DNA from: Scatophagus argus
Taxonomy: Eukaryota; Chordata; Actinopteri; Scatophagidae
DNA: 64,000 bases
Direction of reading: 5' to 3'
Assembly (NCBI RefSeq): GCF_020382885.2
Contig: NC_058506.1
Location: forward strand, 14,486,318 to 14,550,317
Below are positions 27,501 through 36,985 of this stretch, piece after piece (the first letter of the stretch is position 1; the number at the start of each line of letters is the position of its first letter). Both the position numbers and the translations under genes were made by a program. The notes below the pieces were generated by a model. It made no database searches, was not told the origin of the DNA, and worked only from the letters and a program-made list of their open reading frames with translations.

Positions 27501-27928
27501 GTCAGCATCTTCGTCATTATTTTGAACCTTGTGATTATCAGCATTATGCACAAGTGCTGCTGACACTTATATTTTGTGTGTGTGTGTGTGTGTGTTTGTT
27601 AGATCCGACCCTTCATGAAGGCCCATCTTAACAGGGAGAAGGACAGGGAGCTGTATAAACTGGCCCAGTACCTCAAAGAAATCGCCAAGCTTGATGACTT
27701 CAGTGGACTCAACCACAAACACTGGGAGAGGTAGGCACAGTGCATAGCTGGAGTGACATAATGTGTTCTTGTTATAACTTTCTCATATAGAAAACAACTA
27801 CCCGCATTCATGAACTCGCACATTGTCTGAAATAAATATGAATTCAACTAAATGTGATGAAAATATGTACATGTGTGCGTGTGTGTGTGCGTGTGCTTAG
27901 GTACCTATCTAAGAGGCAACACCACTGA
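24537..27928 (+). CDS. ublcp1: Ubiquitin-like domain-containing CTD phosphatase 1
   Basis: Ten coding exons: 24537-24690, 25140-25231, 25659-25744, 25865-25980, 26422-26520, 26610-26647, 26825-26923, 27377-27493, 27603-27730 and 27901-27928 (TGA at 27926-27928). They total 957 bp = 318 aa, the same length as human UBLCP1. An N-terminal UBL domain (residues about 1-78, [20 protein letters not shown]) is followed by an FCP1/SCP-type HAD phosphatase domain with the catalytic DxDxT motif LDVDYTLF (Asp143 and Asp145), then [36 protein letters not shown] and [20 protein letters not shown]. The family product is nuclear and dephosphorylates the 26S proteasome, reducing nuclear proteasome activity. 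The start chosen is the only in-frame ATG and gives the family N-terminus. Exon 5 uses the donor T|GTATGT; the G|GTGTAT alternative breaks the frame. Confidence 0.97.
25318..25560 (+). repeat. Dispersed teleost repeat ('GGGCTGCAAC' family)
   Basis: Within ublcp1 intron 2. It starts GGGCTGCAACAAACAGTTAT, continues TTAATCTGCTGATTATTTTC and ends near GGAATCAGCAAATGTTTGA. This order of blocks is familiar from a very abundant non-coding repeat of percomorph fish. No coding capacity. Confidence 0.65.
27575..27599 (+). repeat. (TG)n tract at a splice acceptor of ublcp1
   Basis: About ten to eleven TG units then TTTGTTAG directly precede exon 9 (27603), where a polypyrimidine tract would be expected. 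Confidence 0.9.
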
Positions 27929-29545
27929 GGGGGGGCCACATCCTCGACAAAAACTGGACACTAGCATCCCATCATCCAGTTCTCCCACACCTGTGCGCAA
28001 ACTTGTGCTGTTACAGGTCGTTCATATCAAACCTTATGACAGATCCCACACTAACCCTCCAGTTACCAACGCTCGGAAGCTCAGGATGGAGATGGGCTTC
28101 CCAGTTTCTGTATTTGCATGTTCTGATTCTCCCTACTCTGGCACATTTTTTTTTCCAAATACTGTTTGTGTTTATGACTGTAATAATGGCGGTCACTACC
28201 AGTCGGTGCCGTAATCGTGGGCTTCTCTTTTGAGGCCACATGACACAAGCCATCATGACCCACAAACTTCTACATTCCTACTTCAGGCATCTTGAACTAC
28301 ACCTTGAACGCTTCGGTTAAATAGAACCTGAAAAGATCTGTAATAATTTAAACCAGCTTGGTCTTCCAGATGGGCGAGGTTTAGAGCATTTTCACATTAC
28401 TAAATGTGAAAATTCTATGAATGAGAATGAGAATTTCTTATTCTAAGCCTACATACGTTCCTTTTATTGTCAATCTTCTCTGCTATACCAAGAAGGAATA
28501 ATGGTTGCAAATATCATTTCACTATGTTAAAGGTCAGTAAGTGTTGTCCTGCACACCTGTTTGAAGCTTGACTTTACATTTCTGAGAAAGACTGACAATA
28601 ATTAAATGTGAAATTCAACAGGAAATAATTAGTAAGATATGTTATATAGCAAGAGTTCCAAAACGGAGAATGTATCCACAATTTAACGAGTATGATTTTT
28701 ACTTCGGTACATGCCTCAAGTCCCTTTGTGCAAATTAAAGTGAAAAGTTGGGAGATTAATGGTTAAAATCACACTGACACCTGCAACTCACCTGATGTAA
28801 CAATAACATGAGATTCTCCTCAATGCTTCTGTGACATTAAAAGGTATTAAACTTGAGACCAGTCATCGTGAAAATACTCTAATCTTAACGACTCACTCTG
28901 TTTTAACGTAAAACAGGTTGACACGTGTGCAGGGGTCACTGGATGCCCGCCTGTGGGTTGGAGGATGTTACATAGGTATACGTGCATAGTAGTAAAGGCT
29001 CTTAGAGGGTCAGGTTTCCATATGTGGATGGGAGTGTGAGACACACACTCTCAGATACATGCAAGGAATCGGTTCTAGTTTTTGTTTTATGATTCTTATT
29101 CAGTAGTCTGTGTTTTATTAAGAGCTTTTGTTGAACTGTTTTGGTAAATTGCACTGTTCTTGAACAAAGTGAGCAAGAGGGAGGATGATGAGAATGCAAG
29201 AAAGAAAGAAAGTGAGAGCACAGAGCACTCATCATGTTTGCAGTGTGTTCAGTTTGTTATTTCAGTAGCTTCTTCATTAAAGAAATTAATGTGGGTGCAC
29301 TTACTGTCAACATTTACTTTAAGTTATGGATGAAGAGGGGGACATCGAGGGAACAAGTTTCCCCATCTTATGGAACATCAGGGATGTGATTTGTGTTTTT
29401 TTTTTTATTTTGTTTTCTGATTTTGTCAGATTTAAAACTCTTTTGGGCTCTCAGCTCTGGAGATCTGCCTTTTTTCTGTTCATTATCACATCCCTGACAT
29501 CCTGGCTGTAAATATGACAATAAACCTTTTTTTGTACCTAAATTG
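27929..29545 (+). other. ublcp1 3' untranslated region
   Basis: About 1.6 kb with no supported coding frame. It ends near a plus-strand AATAAA at 29519-29524 (GACAATAAACC). An ATTAAA at about 28734 could give a shorter form. Confidence 0.6.
29519..29524 (+). promoter_or_regulatory. Candidate polyadenylation signal AATAAA for ublcp1
   Basis: AATAAA followed by a T-rich stretch (CCTTTTTTTGTACC), as expected of a cleavage site. Confidence 0.6.
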
Positions 29546-29659
29546 CCTGTATTGCTCATTGTTCCTTAAGTAATTTAAAATGAATAGTCAAAGAATATTT
29601 ATGTTTTTTTTGATTTTTTTTTTAGCAGTATTGAGAAATTTCATCATTAAAAACCAAAA

Positions 29660-29985
29660 TGCCAGAGAAGTTTTCAGCAGTTTATTAGGAAATGTTTAAC
29701 ATTTCTGCAACAATTCTGCAAGGACGGTTATTATAAATAAGAGTTACAGAAAGCATAAAGGGTACATGAAGGAGTTACTGATTTCAGTCAGATTACAAAT
29801 ATTTGTGTTAATAATATACTGTATTTCTGAAGAGACAAATGAGCAATAAATAAATACTGTACATGTATACATCCCATTTTTTGTGCATTGCTCTAAAAAA
29901 TGTTTGAAAAGTGAAAAAGTTTCTTTGGGAAATATTTGCGTCCATCCTTGTGTTGCTTGTTCCTTCCTTGCTCCGGTGATTGAAG
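29660..29985 (-). other. il12b 3' untranslated region
   Basis: Runs from the inferred stop (29986) to a minus-strand AATAAA at 29681-29686 (CTAATAAACTGC). It contains an AU-rich element at about 29844-29857. Confidence 0.55.
29844..29857 (-). promoter_or_regulatory. AU-rich element in the il12b 3'UTR
   Basis: The transcript strand reads GTATTTATTTATTGC. This holds overlapping ATTTA pentamers and the nonamer TTATTTATT, the class of site bound by tristetraprolin-type decay factors in cytokine mRNAs. Confidence 0.55.
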
Positions 29986-32695
29986 TTAGCAGCTCACATT
30001 TTGTTTGTTCACTCTGAAGAAAGGGCAGATGGGAATGAGTTAGTGTGGATCAGATCATTGTGGGTGGCGTGACTGACTTGGTATAATATGGAGAAATCAG
30101 CTCACATGAAAATTACATCGTCAAAACAGTTCTTACTCCCAACGGTCTGAGTGCAGTACTTACGTGCAGTGGCTCCATGGGCTGAACGGCCCCTGGGTGT
30201 GTTTGTCCTGGGCTCGCACACAGAAAACATACCTCTTGCTTTTGACATTGACCTCAAACTGAGTATCCTCAGTGATGTGCTACACAAGAGAAGAGACGAC
30301 ATATTAAATACAAACAGTGAACTGGAAGTCTGCAAATGCATTTTTACAGTAGCTACAAATAATTGGAGTCAATTCTCGTCGTGCTTGTGTTCATTACCAT
30401 TATGTGTGTTTCACTGTCACAGGATTCTTTGTTGTGGACCACCTTGACCTGGAACTGCAGGCCAAAGAAGCTGCAGGGCTTCTCCCAGGAGTCAGGGTAA
30501 CTCCAGCTGAACACCTTCCCATCACTGATTGACTTACTGACTGACAAGTTAGGGAGTTTTTCCGGTCTCACTAAATAGGGTGAGGAGGGGGAGAATGAGG
30601 GAGAGAAGGATGAAAGGAAAAAAAAAACAGTAAAGAGGATGTTGCAGGATTGAGACTATATGCCAAATAAGACAAAGGAATATCAGCAGGATTGTAGCTT
30701 TTCTGACATTTTTGTATACCAACATATAAATATATGTTGGTATATATATATATCTATATGTATATATATAGATATATATATATACATACACAGTTTTTTG
30801 ACATAGACATTAAATCACTCACCAATCTCCCTGAGGTAGAAAGTCTTTGTGTAGGCCTCCAGGCGAGAGTAGCTATGAATGTAAATGGTGAGGGAGATGC
30901 GGTGCTGTTCCTCCTCATAAGAGCAGCTGGCATCCTGGCAGTGAACCCCTGATCCATCAGCATCCAGCTCACAGGGCATATTTTCCAAATAACTAAATTG
31001 AAGACAAATGGGTTGGCATAAATAGCCATGTAGGAGAAGATATATTATCAACTCCATGTGATAAGTAAGGTGAGTCCTCACCGTTGTGCCTTCACCAGGA
31101 GCACAGCGGCGTTGGATCTAGTCCTTGTTCTTGTCCAGGTGCAGTGGAAGTTGCCTTTATAGTTAGGCGCTGAACAGTGGATGTGACCTGGAGGAACATA
31201 AAGACTGTTAGCAGCACTCAGCCTCTCTTTGTGTTTAATGCTCTTGTGAACATTGTATTTCTCTCTTCTGTCGCAGCATTTTAACATTAATAAATCTGCG
31301 AGATAAATTTCAGGACATCAATATAACTACTGTGAACAAGCCAGACGGCTGAGGAAAAGGTTGCCAACTTCAAACCAGCCTGTTCACTATATTTAGCATT
31401 TTGTTCCGTTAAATCAGGCAACAAGAACTGGTGTCTTATGGCACAAAGCCGGAGAGAGGATGGCGTTTTTTTCAGTACAAACAGTGCCGTAGCTTTCAGA
31501 GCATTCAAAGGTTCTTGTGATTTGTGACAAATGGCAGAAGACTTTTTAATTCTTTGGTATAATAGAAGCGAAAAGGCTCCGATCATGCAATCAAAACACT
31601 TTTGGGACCTGGAAAGGACAAGTCTAGTGTCTTTTTGAGAACCATTAGCCCAATCAATCTGCTGACACGTATAAGTCAACCACAAACCACACCAAACTTT
31701 TTCATGCCACAGCAAACATATCAAAGCATTTTTATGTTCTCCTTCTCTTTTTCCCTTCTCTTTCTGTGCAGTCATGTTTCCTTCATTTCTCTAATTCTGA
31801 TTCTCCTTGTTGTCTAATTTCTTGCTACGTATGCTCCACTGTTCATTTTATGCTTTGAATGTTAACTTTTGGGCCACAGTTTTTCCCATCTTATCTCTCT
31901 GCGACCATCTCTGTTATCTCAGCTATTCTATATATCACAACAAATCTTTATTTCTCTCCTTTTGCCTTTTCTCTCTATGTATACTTTCATTATTCTTCCC
32001 CTCCTCCTCCTTCTCACTCCCTCCATCTTTCTTATCTCACCCTCTTCAGGGGATTTTTCTTCCAGGATGACAGTCCGATTGTCTGGGTCTAGTTGAATCA
32101 GGATGACGGTGTGGTTGAGGTATTCTCCGTTTGGGCTGTGACAGGTGTAGTTTCCTCCATCCATCTCCTCCACCAGGACCTTGACCTGATTCCCCTGCAG
32201 AGGTGGCTGAAGGTCCATGCCTGAGACAAGGACATGGGTGGGTCAATGTGTCAGTGCTTCAAAGAATCTGAGTATCTTGAGTATCTTATCATACCTAGCA
32301 TATTGGCACAAATATTATGAGAAGCAGTACTGGTTGTAGAAGTAATATCAGTGACAGGAGGATTAGTAACAGCAGTAGTAATAGTTGTATTACCGTTTTT
32401 CTTCCACAGCACAGGCTGGTTTTGATAAGCTGTCCCACAAATCAGATTAACATTCATCCTGGTGTTCACACCATGAGGGATCCTCAGGACCAGGACTGGT
32501 TTAGTCATGGACAAGAAACACACACACACATACACAAAGACACAGCTTGAGTCAGCGCTTACTGTACAGAATATTCAGTAAAGAAAGGAAGAGTTACCAA
32601 CCATTATCCATCAGAGTTTCTATGTTGTCTTGGTTGCTGTCAGAGCTGGCGCAGCTCAGCGCAGCATACAGGACCACGAGGATCAGTGTGCGCAT
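29986..32695 (-). CDS. il12b: Interleukin-12 subunit beta (IL-12/IL-23 p40)
   Basis: Eight coding exons: 32602-32695 (ATG at 32695, directly after a CAG acceptor), 32394-32495, 32041-32220, 31082-31187, 30823-30992, 30398-30570, 30164-30279 and 29986-30013. They total 969 bp = 322 aa; human is 328. Order: signal peptide (MRTLILVVLYAALSCASS), an Ig domain with Cys51, Trp62 and Cys92 (DGGNYTC), then two cytokine-receptor fibronectin-III domains (HIHCSAPNYKGNFHCTW; MPCELDADGSGVHCQDASC; KVFSWSYPDSWEKP; YVFCVRAQD). Cys168 aligns with the human cysteine that pairs with p35/p19. p40 is a secreted soluble-receptor-like cytokine chain that activates Th1/Th17-type responses. The WSxWS-like box reads FSPWS. 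Teleosts have several p40 paralogues; the ublcp1 neighbour marks this as the copy syntenic with human IL12B. Confidence 0.93.
30715..30785. repeat. Perfect inverted repeat followed by (TA)n, il12b intron
   Basis: 13-bp arms TATACCAACATAT and ATATGTTGGTATA flank a 4-base AAAT loop (30715-30744). They run into a TATATA-rich tract to 30785. The block sits between il12b exons 5 and 6. Confidence 0.85.
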
Positions 32696-33479
32696 CTGAA
32701 AAAAGGACAACATGTATTTATTTAGCACAGACTGAAACCAATTTTTATTGGTTATCATATCCTATGAGGCTGAGACGCTTCTATATGGATAAACAACAAG
32801 GTCCTCCATCAACCAACCATGAAAAGTGTGTTTATCATAGGTTGTGGAAACTTTAATAAAAGTATTAATATGAAAAGTAGCGAGTAACTACAGAACTAAA
32901 ATGAATGAGGTGGGTTCAAAAGTACAATATTTAATGAAAATAAAATCCCATCATGGAAATTCTTCTGTAAAACAGTAGTTCTTAATCTTCTTGCCTCATG
33001 ACTTTCAGAACAAACAATATCTGTGACCTCGTTACTGGTGAATATGTGTACATCTCCATTGTTTTAGTAAAGTAAAATTAGTAAAATTATTTTTTTTTAA
33101 ACAAAGAAAAATAAACCAGTACCTTACAACAAAGCAGTAAAAATTAAAAACTTCAAATCATGACCACTCAGACTGATTTTTACAACCTCACACTAGTCCT
33201 CTGTTAAAACATTTCTTAAGATGCTGAGAGAAGATCAGACCAGAGAAAATCAAAAATGCCAACTTCTTCCAATTAAACTAATTAACTTGCAGAGTCTGAG
33301 CTGAATGAAACAGAGATTAACCTCAATGCATCTGACAGCCAGTTTATGATTATGTGAACAGGTACTGTTGAAATGTGAACCCAGGGGTCACGTGGGGCTG
33401 AAACAAATTCTAATGTGTAAAGTAACAGTGATTTAACACTGCTTAACTATATACTAACCTAAAAGTATATAGTATATAC

Positions 33480-33513
<34 letters not shown>
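33480..33513. repeat. (ATT)n trinucleotide repeat
   Basis: About eleven uninterrupted ATT units in the il12b 5'UTR intron, about 90 bp from the exon 1 donor. Confidence 0.95.
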
Positions 33514-33597
33514 GTTGAGTTATACATTATCTACTGCAGAAAATGCTGGGGGAAAAAAAGCAGGAGAGATAACAGAAGATGAGTGAGTCGATCTTAC

Positions 33598-33697
33598 CTT
33601 GACAACTGGACTCGATCCCAAAATTTCACAGTTGAAAGCTGACCTGATAATGATAGCAGAGAGGTGAGATGGCTGTGCTGAATGTGTATTCAGTTTG
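33598..33697 (-). other. il12b non-coding exon 1
   Basis: Donor TGTCAAG|GTAAGAT on the minus strand fixes the low end at 33598. The upper end is placed 25-30 bp downstream of the TATA box. The next exon starts exactly at the ATG (32695), so all of the leader would come from this exon. Confidence 0.6.
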
Positions 33698-33723
33698 CTT
33701 GCATGAATGAACTCAGCATGCTG

Positions 33724-33758
33724 TATATATGCAGGCAAGAGGCAGACTGGAATCCCCC
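33724..33758 (-). promoter_or_regulatory. il12b core promoter: TATA box with adjacent NF-kB site
   Basis: On the minus strand a kB consensus GGGGGATTCC (33749-33758) lies about 20 bp upstream of TATATA (33724-33729), itself about 30 bp from the inferred start of exon 1. Mammalian IL12B promoters also rely on an NF-kB site close to the start. The match is to consensus only. Confidence 0.6.
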
Positions 33759-33759
33759 C

Positions 33760-36280
33760 CTCAAACACAAAGAGGAACTTTTTGTATGAATTGCTACCTG
33801 AGATTATAATGACATTAGATCATGACCTAGTCCATCACCTGGAAACAAGAGAAAGAAAATGACAATTGGGATTTTTCATGACCCTGCACATATAAAGTGG
33901 TATACAGAATGGATGGATGGATGAAGGAGAAGAACAGTTTTAGTCAGCTCCATTTGCGCTCTCATGAGGAAGATGACTGCAGCAAAGGACAAAAGCGCAC
34001 TTCATATTATGCGATATTCCATTGAGAAATGTGTTATGACAGTGCAACCACATTGAGGAAGGAAGTCAGCACAACAATAGAGATAGAAACCTCTGGGAAG
34101 GAACTGGAAAATTGCATATGACAAAAGGTAGTGGTGTTTTATCACTAAGCTGGAAAAAAGATCATGTGTTCTCAGTAACAAAAACAAGAAAGCAAAAGTG
34201 TCAGTTGACACCTTCATTAAGGTGGAAAAGAGAACAGATTCTCTGAAAATAAAACAGAACACATTTTTATAACCAAAACACCACATGAATAGGATCCATG
34301 ATTACATTTCAGAGCACAATATTCTTAGACCATATAGAAAATCCAAATAACAAAGTTACCCGTATGATAATTTAATGAGGAGTTCTGCTTCAATTTAGCT
34401 GCTAACATTTAACATTTTAGTAGTTAGAAGTTTCTTTTGATTCAACATTGATATGTGTTTATGAAAGCAAAGGTGTTAGATGACTATGGGGTGCTTTGAG
34501 GTTTCAAACAAAACCACATTTGCACTAAAGAGTGTATGGTTTAAATGGCATGTTGCTCAGGAGTGCTTTTCCCTTGCCGTTTACCGGTACTCACTTTAGG
34601 GTCATGAAAACTTTAACACACTTTCGACATGATGCACTTGCTCATACTGAAAAGTATCACATTTTTCTCTTTTGGGATGGTGTGAATGTCTCTATATATG
34701 AAATGTCGTGCCATTTTGAGACCTTGTGCAGGTGTGATGTAAAAAGGTTTTTCCACTGACCTCTTTCAGGTTACAGGGCAATCACGAAAACTGGAGATTT
34801 ATTACCACACTGACCATACTGTGCCACTTCCCCTTCCCACTTCACTGTTATCTTTCACATTTAATAGCATCACAGGAGCATGGCAAACTCTCCTCCTTCC
34901 TCTTCATTAACAATTACAAATTTAGAGATAGACACATACAGCTTGTTAACAGACAGGTTGGTTCCTTCTTTATTCCATTGCAGGCTGAGTGACGTTTGTG
35001 TAATTGCGCCAATGCTGGGAATACCAGTCAACACAAACACAATGTTTACAGGGGCTTCTTTTTCTCTAGAAGGCCTCTTTGCATCATAATGTTTTTTCCA
35101 TGTCCTGTCTGACTGGGATGATCACACTTCAAAGAAAGAAGTTGAAATAAGGAAAGGAGGAAATCAAAGGTAAAGGGAAGCTGTTAGTATTATTGTTTTA
35201 AAAAGGAGCATAAGCTCTAATTATGCTATGCCAACAACTTACAATAATAACTAACCAATAATCCCTTATCATGGATTTACTGGTACTGGTCTTTATGGCC
35301 TGGCTCTGCCCAAAAGTAATAAAACCATATCTGATAACTGTTCCATGTTGGAACTATTTTATTTTTACCCGGTCAGTGTGGTCCTCCTAGAGGCCTGGTG
35401 ATGACAGTCCTGGAATAATTTGAGCACAAAACTCTGCTTAAAATCTCAGCTAGCAATTGTAACATTTTGGTTTGTGTGTAAAATACATAAATAAGATCAT
35501 CATCAGAGACGCTGGTAAGCTTATCCTTATGCTTTAGGACTGAGACAAGCAAGTTGTTGACTCTGATTCAAGACTTCATGCTATGCTAAGTTACTTATTT
35601 ACTGTACAAAGTGGTATTGATCTCCTCAACTAATTTTCAAGAATAAAGCAGATGAGTGTATTTCCCAAAATGTCTTTTTAAATACTGAAATGGGGCTCAA
35701 AGCACCAGTGATAGGCTCTACTTAAAGGAAGTCTCTCTTTTGCTTCTTCTGATCTTTGGCTCGAATTTGCCCACAATATGAATAGGAATTACGGTGTGTG
35801 TACTTTTACAACACAGTGTCTCAGGATGACACATTGCTATACAGCATAATGCATTCCTTGAATTCATCTTGAATATTTGCAAGGGTAAAAAAGGTAAATA
35901 TATTCCTACAATAAAACAATAACATCTGAGGTAAAATCTGCAAAAACAAACTGCATAGTTTTAGCGACTGCATCAATGATTATTACCCATAAACGGGCAC
36001 CGAAAGACAAGAGAATGTAAATGACACATTGTAACATATTGCCAAAATTTTGACCAAACTCAACATCAAAACATGAAAATATCCAAAGCAATCAATTAGA
36101 GAGAGACCAAGGAATAGAAACAATGATCAATTTTAATTAAAAACATTCTATTTTTAATCAAAATATGCAACTGTGTTTCTGATGTTCCATCCTTTATCCA
36201 CATGAACAAGTGTGGTTGTGTCTTCAACACAGAAGATTTTTCACACTCACATGCTCTGTCTCTCTCTCTCTCACACACAC
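33760..36280. other. Intergenic between il12b and ubtd2
   Basis: No gene is supported. A short (GGAT)n-like run lies at about 33908-33924 and a mixed (TC)n(AC)n tract at 36256-36286. Otherwise it is AT-rich single-copy-looking DNA that would include the il12b upstream regulatory region. Confidence 0.45.
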
Positions 36281-36285
36281 ACACA

Positions 36286-36985
36286 GTCTGACTACTTAAT
36301 GTTTATTACATGGTTGCTGTGATTGTTCTGTGAAGCAGAGTGAAATAAAGGGTCTAATCCAGCAGCAGCTTGGTAAAACATCTGTCATGCCCCCTGACTG
36401 CAAGGACACATATATTTACCAACTCGCAATACCTTCATTTCTTTACAGTTTTTAGCATAATGACTTAATCCCCAAGTGAGGAGGTATTTTCGATTTGATT
36501 CATATATAATTAAGAATAACTGCCTGAATAACTATCATGATTGTTAAACTATATGTGTTTTTTTCTTTCTAAACTGCCTATCTTGAAAATGAATGTAATC
36601 AAAGCGCACAAGTAACCCTGTAGCCTCACCAAACTTTTGCCAGAGAGCAGAACTTGAATTGAAACTGAAACACAGAAACATTCGAACATCAGTGTTGCTA
36701 AGAAAAACCTTTGAGCCATCTGACAAAGTTCTCTTTTCGATGTTTGGTTTCCTTATGAACAGTTAAAAAGACTTCCAAAAAGGTCAAAATTTCAACGTGT
36801 AAAACCAAGTCTTTTCTTAATAAGAGTCCTTTTGCTCTGGCAGACAGCTCACTCCTGCCCAAACAAAGCCCTTCTCAGCTAAAAAAAAAAACAAAAAAAA
36901 CAAAGAGAAGAGTGCAAATCAAAAGAGAAAAGTCAACTTTCATTTTTTTCTCCCTTGTTATCCTCCTTCATTTATACTACCACCG
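36286..36985 (-). other. ubtd2 3' untranslated region (probable)
   Basis: Downstream of the ubtd2 TAA (36986-36988). A minus-strand AATAAA at 36302-36307 (GTAATAAACATT) is the first I find, giving roughly 0.7 kb. A longer 3'UTR cannot be excluded. Confidence 0.4.

Noticed and set aside
31287-31775. 162-aa minus-strand open frame inside an il12b intron
   Set aside because: Lies between il12b exons 3 and 4, has no family similarity I recognise and is not needed to keep the p40 frame.
33520-33768. 82-aa minus-strand open frame over the il12b promoter
   Set aside because: Overlaps the TATA box, exon 1 and intron; no similarity to any family.
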